Source: JBBECJ01 sp041751795
GTDB lineage: Bacteria; Chloroflexota; Chloroflexia; Thermomicrobiales; CFX8
Reading direction: 5' to 3'
Length of the DNA: 8,702 bases
Assembly (NCBI GenBank): GCA_041751795.1
Contig: JBGSWU010000166.1
Location: 1 to 8,702, forward strand
Shown: one piece after another, positions 1-6,282 of the stretch
How positions within the stretch are numbered: the stretch's first letter is position 1
Layout of the letters: every line of letters starts with the position of its first letter
Position numbers and translations under genes: made by a program
The notes under the pieces: model-generated
Databases searched by the model: none
Seen by the model: the letters and a program-made list of their open reading frames with translations, nothing else
Told to the model about the DNA's origin: nothing

Positions 1-1672
1 TTGGCGGCCAGATCTTGGCAATGCTGGGACTGGCATTGGAGCAATCTGGTGCTTCGTTCGCTGTCTGGATTGTTAGGTCGTACAGAACCGGGCTTTCCCC
101 GGTTGTCGCGCGCTTGAAGTTGACCTCTACTTTGAGGTACCGGCCGTTCGGGACTGAAAGGTCTGCGCCACTGGAGGCGACTTCGGGAGTGCCAAATGTC
201 ACACCGTCCGCGCTGCTTGACGCGCTGACCGTCATCGCTCCGTTACCAAACACGTCAGATGTCCAACTGACCTTGCCCCATTCGGTGCCAACCTCATTGC
301 TGTCGTACAAAACAGACCATGTGCCGTTGTCCGGAGCTCCGGTCAGGGTACTGCCTGTCATGTCACTGTAGTTGTAAAGGTTGCCACCTAGTTCGACACT
401 CTCAAAGTCAACTTCGCCTACACGAGTGACGCCGTCGAGACCTATTGGACCGAGTGTCGGATCGATGCGCGACACCGTGCCTGTTGCCCAGTTAGTCGTC
501 CAGATTTTCCCTCCAGCATCGACGGCGACGCCCGTTGGACCAGATGGCAATTCCAGCGAACCAACGTAGGTACCATCGTTCTTCAGTCGCGACACTGCGG
601 TGTCGAAGAACGAGTTGGCAATCCATACGTCGTCATTTTGATCTACGACGCAACCTTGTGCCTCAGTCCGCCCCTGCCAGAATTCGCCCAGTAAGCTCCC
701 GTCAGGGGCAAACTTGCGGATCAATCCTGTTTCAAACAAGGACGTGTTCCACACGTTGCCCTGACTATCAATGCATAGACCGTAACTGTCAAAATGACCG
801 AGTCCGATCCAGTTGCTTCCGTTTGGTCCGGTCAGTGGTAGTGATGTGTCCCATCGCAGCAGCGGTCTTGCAGACCAGATGACACCGTTCGCGTCAATCA
901 AACCTCCGTAACCACCGTATCCAACGGAATCTTCCTGGCGGATGATCTGCCCAGTTACATCGTCGATGAGATCAAAATTCTGGTAGCCTGTGCCACTGAC
1001 CCAGACGTCGTTGTTGGCGTCGACTGAAACGTGCCTTGCTCCGGTCGATCGCACTCGTGTGTAATGCAGTACGCATTCATCGTCAGCGGTCGAAACGCCA
1101 CCTAGGACATCCGCACCACCGGCATTCGACCACCCTCGAACGTCACCGAGCCTGGTAGACGTCTCAATTACTCCATTGCCGTTTCGATCTACGCACTGAC
1201 CATTCTCGATCAAACCGACATGAGTAACCGATCCCATTTCCTGATCGAATGCCGGAAGTCCAGGAGCAATCTCGTCCGCGAAGACGTAGCCATATTCCTG
1301 GCGGTTTGTGACCCAGACATTGCCGTCCTGATCGACAGTTGTGCGCGATGGATCCATGCCCATACCATCCGGCGCCGTCTGGTATTCGCCCAGAACGTCT
1401 CCTGTCTGGGTATCGATCTTAACGATCGTGCCTTTCGTCGAGACTGCGACCCAGATGAAGTTGAAGGCTGTCGTCTTGTCGTCGAGTTTGACTTCGTCTC
1501 CTGTTGTGATGACGTTAATTCTGGAGCCCTCGTTGAAGTCAGCGGTTGTCGTATACGTGCGTGACGTAGTCGCTGCGATTGCGGGGAACACTGATACCGC
1601 TACCATCGTGATGATTAACGCTATGGCTGTAACGACTGGAATGAATCGCTGACGAGGTGAGGAACCTTGCAT
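1..1672 (-). CDS. Secreted Vgb/NHL-type beta-propeller protein (N-terminal 557 residues; gene continues past left edge)
   Basis: I read this frame directly from the minus strand: it is open for 557 codons from ATG 1672-1670 to the window edge. Residues 1-34 form a signal peptide (Arg7 and Arg9, hydrophobic stretch about 11-30, likely cleavage after the AIA at 31-33), so the protein should be exported. Blade motifs of the form [VI]D-x-x-[GND]-x-[VI]W lie at residues 113-120, 217-224, 259-266, 301-308, 343-350 and 384-391; the last five are spaced 41-42 residues apart, typical of NHL/Vgb-like propellers. Residues 161-170 (VDRNGNGVIE) resemble an EF-hand-type calcium loop. About 430-540 is a beta-rich region (YNYSDMTG, TWSVLYDS, SPVLYDL), followed by a PDCS...WPP segment that usually opens an Ig-like or cadherin-like repeat. 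An A/G-rich GAAAGGT (1681-1687) precedes the ATG. Substrate or ligand is unknown; an extracellular or cell-surface binding role is inference. Confidence 0.88.
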   Translation of the reverse strand, partial: MQGSSPRQRFIPVVTAIALIITMVAVSVFPAIAATTSRTYTTTADFNEGSRINVITTGDEVKLDDKTTAFNFIWVAVSTKGTIVKIDTQTGDVLGEYQTAPDGMGMDPSRTTVDQDGNVWVTNRQEYGYVFADEIAPGLPAFDQEMGSVTHVGLIENGQCVDRNGNGVIETSTRLGDVRGWSNAGGADVLGGVSTADDECVLHYTRVRSTGARHVSVDANNDVWVSGTGYQNFDLIDDVTGQIIRQEDSVGYGGYGGLIDANGVIWSARPLLRWDTSLPLTGPNGSNWIGLGHFDSYGLCIDSQGNVWNTSLFETGLIRKFAPDGSLLGEFWQGRTEAQGCVVDQNDDVWIANSFFDTAVSRLKNDGTYVGSLELPSGPTGVAVDAGGKIWTTNWATGTVSRIDPTLGPIGLDGVTRVGEVDFESVELGGNLYNYSDMTGSTLTGAPDNGTWSVLYDSNEVGTEWGKVSWTSDVFGNGAMTVSASSSADGVTFGTPEVASSGADLSVPNGRYLKVEVNFKRATTGESPVLYDLTIQTANEAPDCSNASPSIAKIWPP

Positions 1673-1976
1673 GCCCGGCTACCTTTCATCTCTCCGGTAC
1701 GTCGGAGTCGATTCGAAGAACCCGTGGCGATTACCTTGCGATGTCATTTCCTGTGCAGAAAGACGGCAATCGCCGTTGACTGTTCAGGCCCTTGGGAGAT
1801 ACCAGCTTCCAAGGGCCGCCAACGTTGAGTGTCTATCGCTTCTCCAATCTGTTTTGGACGCGCAGAATTGCGAGCCACACAAATACCGGCCCCAGCCGGG
1901 TTCGCGCTCACTCCATCTGACGCGTACGCGACCATTACCCATTGAAGGGTGCGTCAGGGATCAACGTGTCTGAGGT
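1673..1976 (-). promoter_or_regulatory. Long structured 5' leader of the propeller gene, possible regulatory RNA
   Basis: Between the predicted promoter (1983-2011) and the ATG at 1672 lie about 300 nt with no convincing gene. Several perfect inverted repeats would fold in the transcript: 1886-1890/1895-1899 (CCGGC/GCCGG), 1787-1795/1809-1817 (9 bp), 1763-1767/1772-1776 (ACGGC/GCCGT, 4-nt loop) and 1692-1696/1703-1707 (CTCCG/CGGAG, 6-nt loop). Close to the start codon the transcript reads GCCACGGG ... GGTAGCCGGG, which resembles the 3' half of c-di-GMP-I riboswitches, but the diagnostic GGCAAACC and GACGCAAAGC blocks are absent. I therefore call a structured leader, not a named riboswitch. 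Together with 2012-2128, where I see nothing beyond AT-rich promoter-flanking DNA, this covers the gap between the two minus-strand genes. Confidence 0.4.
1787..1817 (-). repeat. Perfect 9-bp inverted repeat (stem-loop) in the leader
   Basis: GGCCCTTGG at 1787-1795 is the exact reverse complement of CCAAGGGCC at 1809-1817, with a 13-nt loop. It is the strongest hairpin in the leader. No T-run follows it on either strand, so it does not look like an intrinsic terminator; it fits an RNA structural element or, less likely, a protein operator. Confidence 0.6.
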
Positions 1977-1982
1977 AGCCTC

Positions 1983-2011
1983 ACAATAGCGGTCGTGCGC
2001 AAATAAGTCAA
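1983..2011 (-). promoter_or_regulatory. Sigma70-type promoter for the propeller gene
   Basis: On the minus strand a -35 TTGACT (2011-2006, 5 of 6 consensus) is separated by 17 bp from a -10 TATTGT (1988-1983, 4 of 6). The surrounding DNA (about 1985-2130) is visibly more AT-rich than the coding regions. Transcription would start near 1976. A 10-bp palindrome CGCGTACGCG at 1921-1930 and a GAGG/CCTC repeat at 1972-1982 lie just downstream and could be operator or RNA elements, but this is unproven. Confidence 0.55.
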
Positions 2012-2128
2012 CAATTATCCACAAAATACTAGGTGAATCTTGCGCGTAGCGCCTATGAAATGGAAACTCGACGATGTGAAACAACAAGAATGCTGAATAA
2101 CTAATACGATGGAGGCGCTGATGTTTGA

Positions 2129-3082
2129 TTAGACGTTGCTGCCGGCCATCGCTGCGACGTCGACTGCGAGTTCGCGCATTGTCGTCTTTAATTCGGGTGG
2201 GCTGAGGACGGTAAGCGGCAATTCGAGACGAACAAGACCACGAGCCAGCCAACTGAGATTGTCGGTCGTACAACGGTAGATCGTGCCGTCGTCGGTTGCC
2301 TCTAACGTGCCGTGGCTGCGCGGTATCACCATTTGTGCACGCTCGATCGGCACATGCAGCAGCACTTCGACGGTCCAGTTACCTGGCATTGACGCGATCG
2401 ATTCTGCGACGAAGCTGAGGCTATCGAAGTTGCGTGGTGGAGTGAATGAGTCGTCAGTTGGGACGACCTCCTGAATCCGATCGAGTCGGAACAGACGAAG
2501 GTCGGTCCGCAGGTGGCACCAGCCGGCAACGTACCAGCGAGGTGCGTAGAACGCGACGCCGTACGGATCGATGACGCGCTCGGTGACGTCGCGGACTCGT
2601 CCGGCGTACCGCAACCGAACCGATTTGCCGCGATGCGCCGCCAGTGAGAGGACCGCCAGAAGTTCAGTCGAGGCCGCATCGGATTGAGAAACGGCCATCG
2701 CTAGAACCTGCTGGACTGCCTGAACCTGTTCGCGCAACGCAGCAGGCAGGACGCGTTCGATCTTCGCGAGCGCACCTTCTGCAGCTGGGGCGGTTGCAGT
2801 CATCCCCATTCGTCGTGCCAGGAGCAGGCCGAGCGTTACCGCGAGTGCTTCCTCATCCGTCAGCATCAGCGGCGGCAGCTTGAATCCGGGACGAAGCCGG
2901 TATCCTCCGTGGCGCCCACGCTCGGCCTCAACCGGGATGCCGAGATCCTGCAACATCGTCACATACCGCCGGGCAGTTCGGACGTTGACTTCGAGCCGTT
3001 CGGCGAGATCGGGGCCGCTTACCCGCCCTTGGGACTGCAGTAATTCGAGGACAGTCAGGACGCGCGTCGTTGGATGATACAT
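2129..3082 (-). CDS. HTH-WYL-WCX transcriptional regulator (YafY/DeoR-like)
   Basis: A 317-residue DNA-binding regulator. Residues about 5-60 form an HTH_11-type winged helix (LAERLEVNVRTARRYVTMLQ, then the wing RGRHGGYRL). About 140-210 is the WYL sensor domain (IDPYGVAFYAPRWYVAGW and LFRLDRIQEV), and about 235-310 the WCX C-terminal extension. The signature tripeptide reads Trp183-Tyr184-Val185 instead of W-Y-L. WYL proteins bind ligands or nucleic acid through this domain and control stress, DNA-damage and defence genes; the effector here is unknown. I prefer the ATG at 3082 to the upstream ATG at 3127: it has AGGGGA (3092-3097) at 9 nt, and homologues begin close to this point. The gene is divergent from the operon starting at 3243 and is its likely regulator and probably its own; the shared region holds a 14-bp palindrome. 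Confidence 0.92.
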   Translation of the reverse strand: MYHPTTRVLTVLELLQSQGRVSGPDLAERLEVNVRTARRYVTMLQDLGIPVEAERGRHGGYRLRPGFKLPPLMLTDEEALAVTLGLLLARRMGMTATAPAAEGALAKIERVLPAALREQVQAVQQVLAMAVSQSDAASTELLAVLSLAAHRGKSVRLRYAGRVRDVTERVIDPYGVAFYAPRWYVAGWCHLRTDLRLFRLDRIQEVVPTDDSFTPPRNFDSLSFVAESIASMPGNWTVEVLLHVPIERAQMVIPRSHGTLEATDDGTIYRCTTDNLSWLARGLVRLELPLTVLSPPELKTTMRELAVDVAAMAGSNV

Positions 3083-3123
3083 CTGGCCATTTCCCCTGCA
3101 TTCGTACGCATGAATGTTCAGCC

Positions 3124-3171
3124 TCATCGATCGATGAATCTCGTCGATTCCGATTCAATCAGGACCGAATC
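3124..3171. promoter_or_regulatory. Candidate operator region between regulator and operon
   Basis: TCATCGATCGATGA at 3124-3137 is a perfect 14-bp palindrome. Right beside it are four copies of a 5-bp half-site in both orientations: GAATC 3136-3140, GATTC 3146-3150, GATTC 3152-3156 and GAATC 3167-3171. They lie between the regulator start and the extended -10 element at 3185-3193, where a dimeric HTH regulator would be expected to bind. GATTC is also found inside genes of this window, so the half-sites alone are weak evidence. Confidence 0.4.
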
Positions 3172-3184
3172 TGACCGCATTCCA

Positions 3185-3193
3185 TGAGATAAT
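3185..3193 (+). promoter_or_regulatory. Extended -10 promoter for the plus-strand operon
   Basis: TGA-GATAAT is an extended -10 element (TGn plus 5 of 6 consensus bases). No good -35 hexamer sits 16-18 bp upstream, which is tolerated with extended -10 promoters or where an activator binds. The start would be near 3200, about 40 nt before the GTG at 3243. Confidence 0.4.
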
Positions 3194-3242
3194 AACAGGG
3201 TGAAGTGGAAAGCCCGAACGAGGTGATGAAGGGAGCCCAATC

Positions 3243-3533
3243 GTGGCGCATAGCACGCTCCGACAGGCGATCCAGACGTGGCAGCAGCGGTTCGATCTGA
3301 CCGGTATGGCGCTGGTTGAAACGTCGCTGGCGTCGAGGCCGATGCGGGCCGATTGCTCGATCGATGCAACGCTGGCGCAGCTTGCTCGCGCCACTCCGGT
3401 CCAATTTGCTGTCGAGCTCCGTTATCCATGGGGCAACGGTGATGGGCACGGCGGCGCATTGTTGGGCTTGCTGCCGGAGTCGTGTGAACTCGGCAGCACG
3501 TCAAACGCTCCATTGGCGGCTGACGCCGCCTGA
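3243..3533 (+). CDS. Short DinB-like protein, probably an internally deleted paralogue
   Basis: A 96-residue protein starting at GTG 3243 with an excellent ribosome site (AAGGGAG 3229-3235, 7-nt spacer). The codon pattern looks coding. Its N-terminus (LRQAIQTWQQRF) resembles that of the DinB-fold protein at 4814 (LRHAIATQQRRL). Its C-terminal half (DATLAQL ... RYPWGNGDGHGGALLGLL) resembles the region of both downstream DinB proteins around YPWGEPGG/FPWGQRGT followed by LL. What is missing is the middle, about 60 residues that carry the first metal-binding histidine (motif HLxxW), and the C-terminal HxxxH; after LLGLL the sequence diverges into PESCELGSTSN. It therefore looks like a shortened, probably non-catalytic third member of the tandem family: a decaying remnant or a small protein with a new role. 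The similarity was judged by eye only. Confidence 0.6.
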   Translation: MAHSTLRQAIQTWQQRFDLTGMALVETSLASRPMRADCSIDATLAQLARATPVQFAVELRYPWGNGDGHGGALLGLLPESCELGSTSNAPLAADAA

Positions 3534-3591
3534 ATCAAGACCTCAGTTTCGCAATCCCCAAATCCGACTCCTTTGGAAGGAACTTCATCGG

Positions 3592-4740
3592 ATGTCATTG
3601 AACTGGCCGGCTGTCCATGCCCGGCGGTTGGCGCGGCACGGACTGATGACGCCTGCCAACGTGCCTTCGTTGGCAGAGCAGACTGGTGTGATCTGTGGCG
3701 CACACGCTCAAGTGATGTCAGCCGCCGAACTATCGCTCGGGTTGCGGGTGGAGGGAGTAACACGCACTACAGTTCGTGACGCGCTGTGGAGCGAACGCAG
3801 CCTGGTCAAGACCTACGGGCCGCGTGGAACCATTCACCTGTTGCCAGCGCGGGATCTTCCGCTCTGGACGGGAGCGCTTTCTGCGGCACCAGCTCCACGC
3901 GGCGGAATGCCTGCCGCTGTTCGGATGTCTGACGAGCAGACGGATGCGGTCGTTGAAGCGATTGCGTCCGCACTGACTAAAGATGAACTGACCATCGACG
4001 AATTAAGCGTTGAGGTTATCAGGAGGACCGGGGCCTGGGCCGGCGATCTTGTCATGCCGGCGTTCAACGGATTCTGGCCGAGATGGAGGCAGGCGATTAC
4101 CACTGCGGCGAATCGGGGAGTGCTCTGCTTTGGTCCGAATCGCGGCCGGAACGTGACATACACAAGCCCACGGCGGTGGCTGCCTGATTACGAACCCATT
4201 GATCCGCAGACGGCGATCAGAACAGTTGTCCGACACTACCTGTACGCGTACGGACCAGCTACACCACGACAGTTTGCCCAGTGGTTTGGCGCGTCGCAGT
4301 CGTGGGCGGCGCAATGCTTTGACGACATGAGCAGTGAACTTGAGCAAATCGTCGTCGACGGAACGAGAGTGTGGATGATCCGCGGTGACACCATCGATCC
4401 CGAGAGTCCCCTAGTTGGTGTATGGCTACTGCCGTACTTCGATGCGTATACGGTTGGTTGTCATCCGCGAGACCTGCTCTTCCCTGGGCGGGCGAGAGAA
4501 CGCGCGCTCCATGGCGGTCAGGCAGGCACCGTACCAACGCTCGTGATCGACGGTGTTGTTGCCGGAGTCTGGCACCTGCGCCGCTCTGGACGAAGGCTCA
4601 CCATCACTGTCGAACCGTTTGTGGATCTGACGACACGCCAGCAGAGTGCGTTGGTTGAGAAGGTTGAGCGCATCGGCGTCGTTCTCGAGGGACAGCCTCA
4701 GTTGACGATAGGCGACGTCGACGCAGGAAAGCATCTGTGA
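3592..4740 (+). CDS. AlkZ-like winged-helix (HTH_42) protein, putative DNA glycosylase
   Basis: A 382-residue member of the winged-helix DNA-binding family that includes the DNA glycosylase AlkZ and E. coli YcaQ. Family landmarks in order: RRLARHGL near residue 11; the N-terminal motif GAHAQ at 36-40; YGPRGTIHLLPARDL at 75-89; ATPRQFAQWFG at 223-233; LLPYFDAYTVGCHPRDLLFP at 279-298; GVVAGVWHLRR at 321-331. AlkZ uses a Gln-x-Gln motif near residues 37-39 to remove bulky or crosslinking adducts; here the same place reads His38-Ala39-Gln40. Activity is therefore plausible but not assured, and many family members are uncharacterised. The start is ATG 3592 with GGAAGGA (3575-3581); the frame is open back to 3316, but that extension is low-complexity, Arg-rich and overlaps the preceding gene. 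It lies 58 bp after the short DinB-like gene and 73 bp before the next, apparently in one operon. Confidence 0.85.
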   Translation: MSLNWPAVHARRLARHGLMTPANVPSLAEQTGVICGAHAQVMSAAELSLGLRVEGVTRTTVRDALWSERSLVKTYGPRGTIHLLPARDLPLWTGALSAAPAPRGGMPAAVRMSDEQTDAVVEAIASALTKDELTIDELSVEVIRRTGAWAGDLVMPAFNGFWPRWRQAITTAANRGVLCFGPNRGRNVTYTSPRRWLPDYEPIDPQTAIRTVVRHYLYAYGPATPRQFAQWFGASQSWAAQCFDDMSSELEQIVVDGTRVWMIRGDTIDPESPLVGVWLLPYFDAYTVGCHPRDLLFPGRARERALHGGQAGTVPTLVIDGVVAGVWHLRRSGRRLTITVEPFVDLTTRQQSALVEKVERIGVVLEGQPQLTIGDVDAGKHL

Positions 4741-4745
4741 CTTGG

Positions 4746-4770
4746 TCGATTCGCGACACAGCGGAATCGA
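4746..4770. repeat. 7-bp inverted repeat in the gap before the first full DinB gene
   Basis: TCGATTC (4746-4752) and GAATCGA (4764-4770) are perfect reverse complements separated by 11 bp. The half-site contains the GATTC/GAATC unit clustered in the regulator's divergent region. It could be an internal operator or a small mRNA hairpin; no T-run follows, so it is not a terminator. Confidence 0.3.
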
Positions 4771-4813
4771 GTATTGGAGCGGAACTCCGCAGCAGGATGA
4801 AGGGAAACGAGCA

Positions 4814-5293
4814 GTGACGAACGACGACCTTCGGCACGCGATTGCGACCCAGCAGCGGCGACTCAACGAGGCAACCGCGGGACTTGACCGACAGACGCTG
4901 GAAACCGTGCCAGTCTGCGGGACCTGGTCAACACGTGACCTCGTCGGGCATTTGCTGGACTGGCAGTCAGTCCTGCTGGCAGCGGCCCGATACGCAGTGG
5001 GTGGCCCGCGACCGATCGATGTCCCGATTGACGACGGCGAATTGTTCAATACCCGACATGCCGCGAGACGGATGCGCGATCGCTGGTCGGAGACCAAGGC
5101 GGACTTCGATGCCTCACTCGAGGATGCGTTTGCCCTGCTCAACCAACTCACGCCCGATCAACTTGACGCGGGTGCCGATTACCCCTGGGGCGAACCTGGT
5201 GGGACAGTAGGTTCGCTGCTTTTTGCAATCGCAGAACACCTTGACGAGCATTGTGCGTATATCGAGGAGTGGCGGCAGGATGCCGTCGCTTGA
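4814..5293 (+). CDS. DinB-fold protein 1 (metal-dependent DinB/MDMPI-like family)
   Basis: A 159-residue four-helix-bundle protein of the DinB/YfiT superfamily (cytoplasmic; no signal or membrane segment). The metal triad characteristic of the fold is intact: His46 in GTWSTRDLVGHLLDW, and His142 and His146 in EHLDEH. A conserved YPWG turn precedes the last helix. Characterised relatives are thiol S-transferases and maleylpyruvate isomerases using mycothiol or bacillithiol; the substrate here cannot be told from sequence. I chose GTG 4814 because AAGGGA ends 8-9 nt upstream and the product then starts level with its neighbour copy; a TTG at 4742 in the same frame has no such site. It is followed after 36 bp by a paralogue and preceded by the AlkZ-like gene. 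Confidence 0.85.
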   Translation: MTNDDLRHAIATQQRRLNEATAGLDRQTLETVPVCGTWSTRDLVGHLLDWQSVLLAAARYAVGGPRPIDVPIDDGELFNTRHAARRMRDRWSETKADFDASLEDAFALLNQLTPDQLDAGADYPWGEPGGTVGSLLFAIAEHLDEHCAYIEEWRQDAVA

Positions 5294-5329
5294 AGCGTGG
5301 ATACGGGCAGTGGAATCGAAGGAGTGGGC

Positions 5330-5818
5330 ATGTCTGGGTCGGACCACCTGAGTCGAGCGATCGTTGACGAGCATGAGCGGTTTACGGCGACGATCAGCCA
5401 CCTCGATCAGGCGACACTCGAGGATGAGCCTGCGCTCGGAACCTGGCTGGTTCGGGACCTGACGGCGCACCTGACCGGCTGGATCGACGCCCTTCTCGCA
5501 ACGGCGGAGTTCGGACTTGGTGGGCCCGTGCCAGCCCATATGACGATCACTGATTTTGATGCGTTCAACGCGGCCAACGTCGCAGCCGCAGGTCACAAGA
5601 ACTGGCCGACTGTTCTGGCTGAACTCGATAGTTCCGTCGAACGTGCTGCTGGATGGGTTGCCACCCTGACTGACGAGCAACTCGCGACGGAGATGGACTT
5701 TCCGTGGGGGCAGCGAGGCACGATTTCGCGATTGCTTGGAATCATCCCACACCACCATGATGAGCATCGACAGGATGTCGAGGCGTGGCTTGCGTCGCGC
5801 GTGACGAGTCCGGTGTGA
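5330..5818 (+). CDS. DinB-fold protein 2 (tandem paralogue)
   Basis: A 162-residue protein homologous along its length to the preceding gene. Shared blocks are GTWxxRDLxxHLxxW (His47), a conserved GGP after the second helix, [DY]xPWG, and DEH near the C-terminus, where HHHDEH supplies His142 and His146 of the metal triad. It should be a soluble, metal-binding four-helix bundle with thiol-transferase or isomerase-like chemistry, exact reaction unknown. ATG 5330 has AAGGAG (5319-5324) 5 nt upstream, clearly better than the GTG at 5297. The two copies have diverged considerably, pointing to an old duplication with possible split of substrate or to heterodimer formation. Its stop codon overlaps the next gene's start (TGATG). 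Confidence 0.86.
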   Translation: MSGSDHLSRAIVDEHERFTATISHLDQATLEDEPALGTWLVRDLTAHLTGWIDALLATAEFGLGGPVPAHMTITDFDAFNAANVAAAGHKNWPTVLAELDSSVERAAGWVATLTDEQLATEMDFPWGQRGTISRLLGIIPHHHDEHRQDVEAWLASRVTSPV

Positions 5819-6258
5819 TGTCCGGCGTGGTGACGTTGCGGGACGTCGATTCCGATGACATTCCAGTCTTCTGCGAGCATCAACTGGACCCGGAAGCCAG
5901 CGAGCTTGCTGGCTTCCCGGCCAGGAGTTGGGATGCACATGCGTCCCACTGGGCGCGGATTCTCGATGAGGAGACGATTTTCACCCAAACGGTCCTCGTT
6001 GACGGACGTGTTGCGGGAAATGTGGTCAGTTTCATCCAGGACGACCGGAGAGAAGTTGGCTACTGGCTCGCGCGTGAGTTCTGGGGCAGAGGCGTCGCTA
6101 CCCAGGCGCTCACAGCGTTCCTGACGTTGGAACAGCGTCGTCCGGTTCACGGACATGTTGCCAGGGCGAACGCTGCGTCACGCCGCGTCCTCGAAAAGTG
6201 CGGCTTTACCCTCGTTGCTGAAGAACATGACGGTACCTTGTTCGTGTTGCCTGACTAG
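5818..6258 (+). CDS. GNAT family N-acetyltransferase
   Basis: A 146-residue GNAT enzyme, expected to transfer acetyl from acetyl-CoA to an amine on a small molecule or protein N-terminus. The beta4-alpha3 CoA-binding region is VGYWLAREFWGRGVATQAL (80-98), with the WGRGVAT pyrophosphate loop. Motif B is ANAASRRVLEKCGF (117-130), where the Asn and the CGF turn are typical of RimJ/RimL-like members. The acceptor is not predictable. ATG 5818 shares its A with the upstream TGA, so translation is probably coupled to the second DinB gene; no separate strong ribosome site is seen, which supports this start over the in-frame ATG at 5785. It is the last gene of the plus-strand operon and converges with the FRG gene 24 bp away. 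Confidence 0.88.
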   Translation: MSGVVTLRDVDSDDIPVFCEHQLDPEASELAGFPARSWDAHASHWARILDEETIFTQTVLVDGRVAGNVVSFIQDDRREVGYWLAREFWGRGVATQALTAFLTLEQRRPVHGHVARANAASRRVLEKCGFTLVAEEHDGTLFVLPD

Positions 6259-6282
6259 CATCGTGGCCGCCTCCACGGTCGA

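Noticed and set aside
15..1652. Several plus-strand reading frames of 60-115 codons
   Set aside because: They lie opposite a continuous 557-codon minus-strand frame with signal peptide and propeller motifs, and their products look compositionally random.
1673..1760. Firm call of a c-di-GMP-I riboswitch
   Set aside because: Only the 3'-half-like blocks are visible; the most conserved 5' and joining sequences are absent, so a named class is not supported by eye.
1671..2273. Short frames on both strands in the gap between the propeller and WYL genes
   Set aside because: No ribosome sites or recognisable domains; one overlaps the WYL C-terminus and all overlap the promoter and hairpin-rich leader.
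3316..3591. N-terminal extension of the AlkZ-like frame
   Set aside because: Arg/Ser-rich, overlaps the 96-residue gene in another frame, and the ATG at 3592 has its own ribosome site and fits the family start.
4426..5151. Minus-strand frame of 241 codons
   Set aside because: Antisense to the AlkZ-like and first DinB genes; Ser/Arg-rich shadow without motifs.
5114..6156. Minus-strand frames of 274 and 187 codons
   Set aside because: Antisense to both DinB genes and the GNAT gene, which have clear family motifs and ribosome sites.
6262..6277. CGTGG/CCACG inverted repeat between the convergent GNAT and FRG genes as a terminator
   Set aside because: Only 5 bp with a 6-nt loop and no T-run on either strand.
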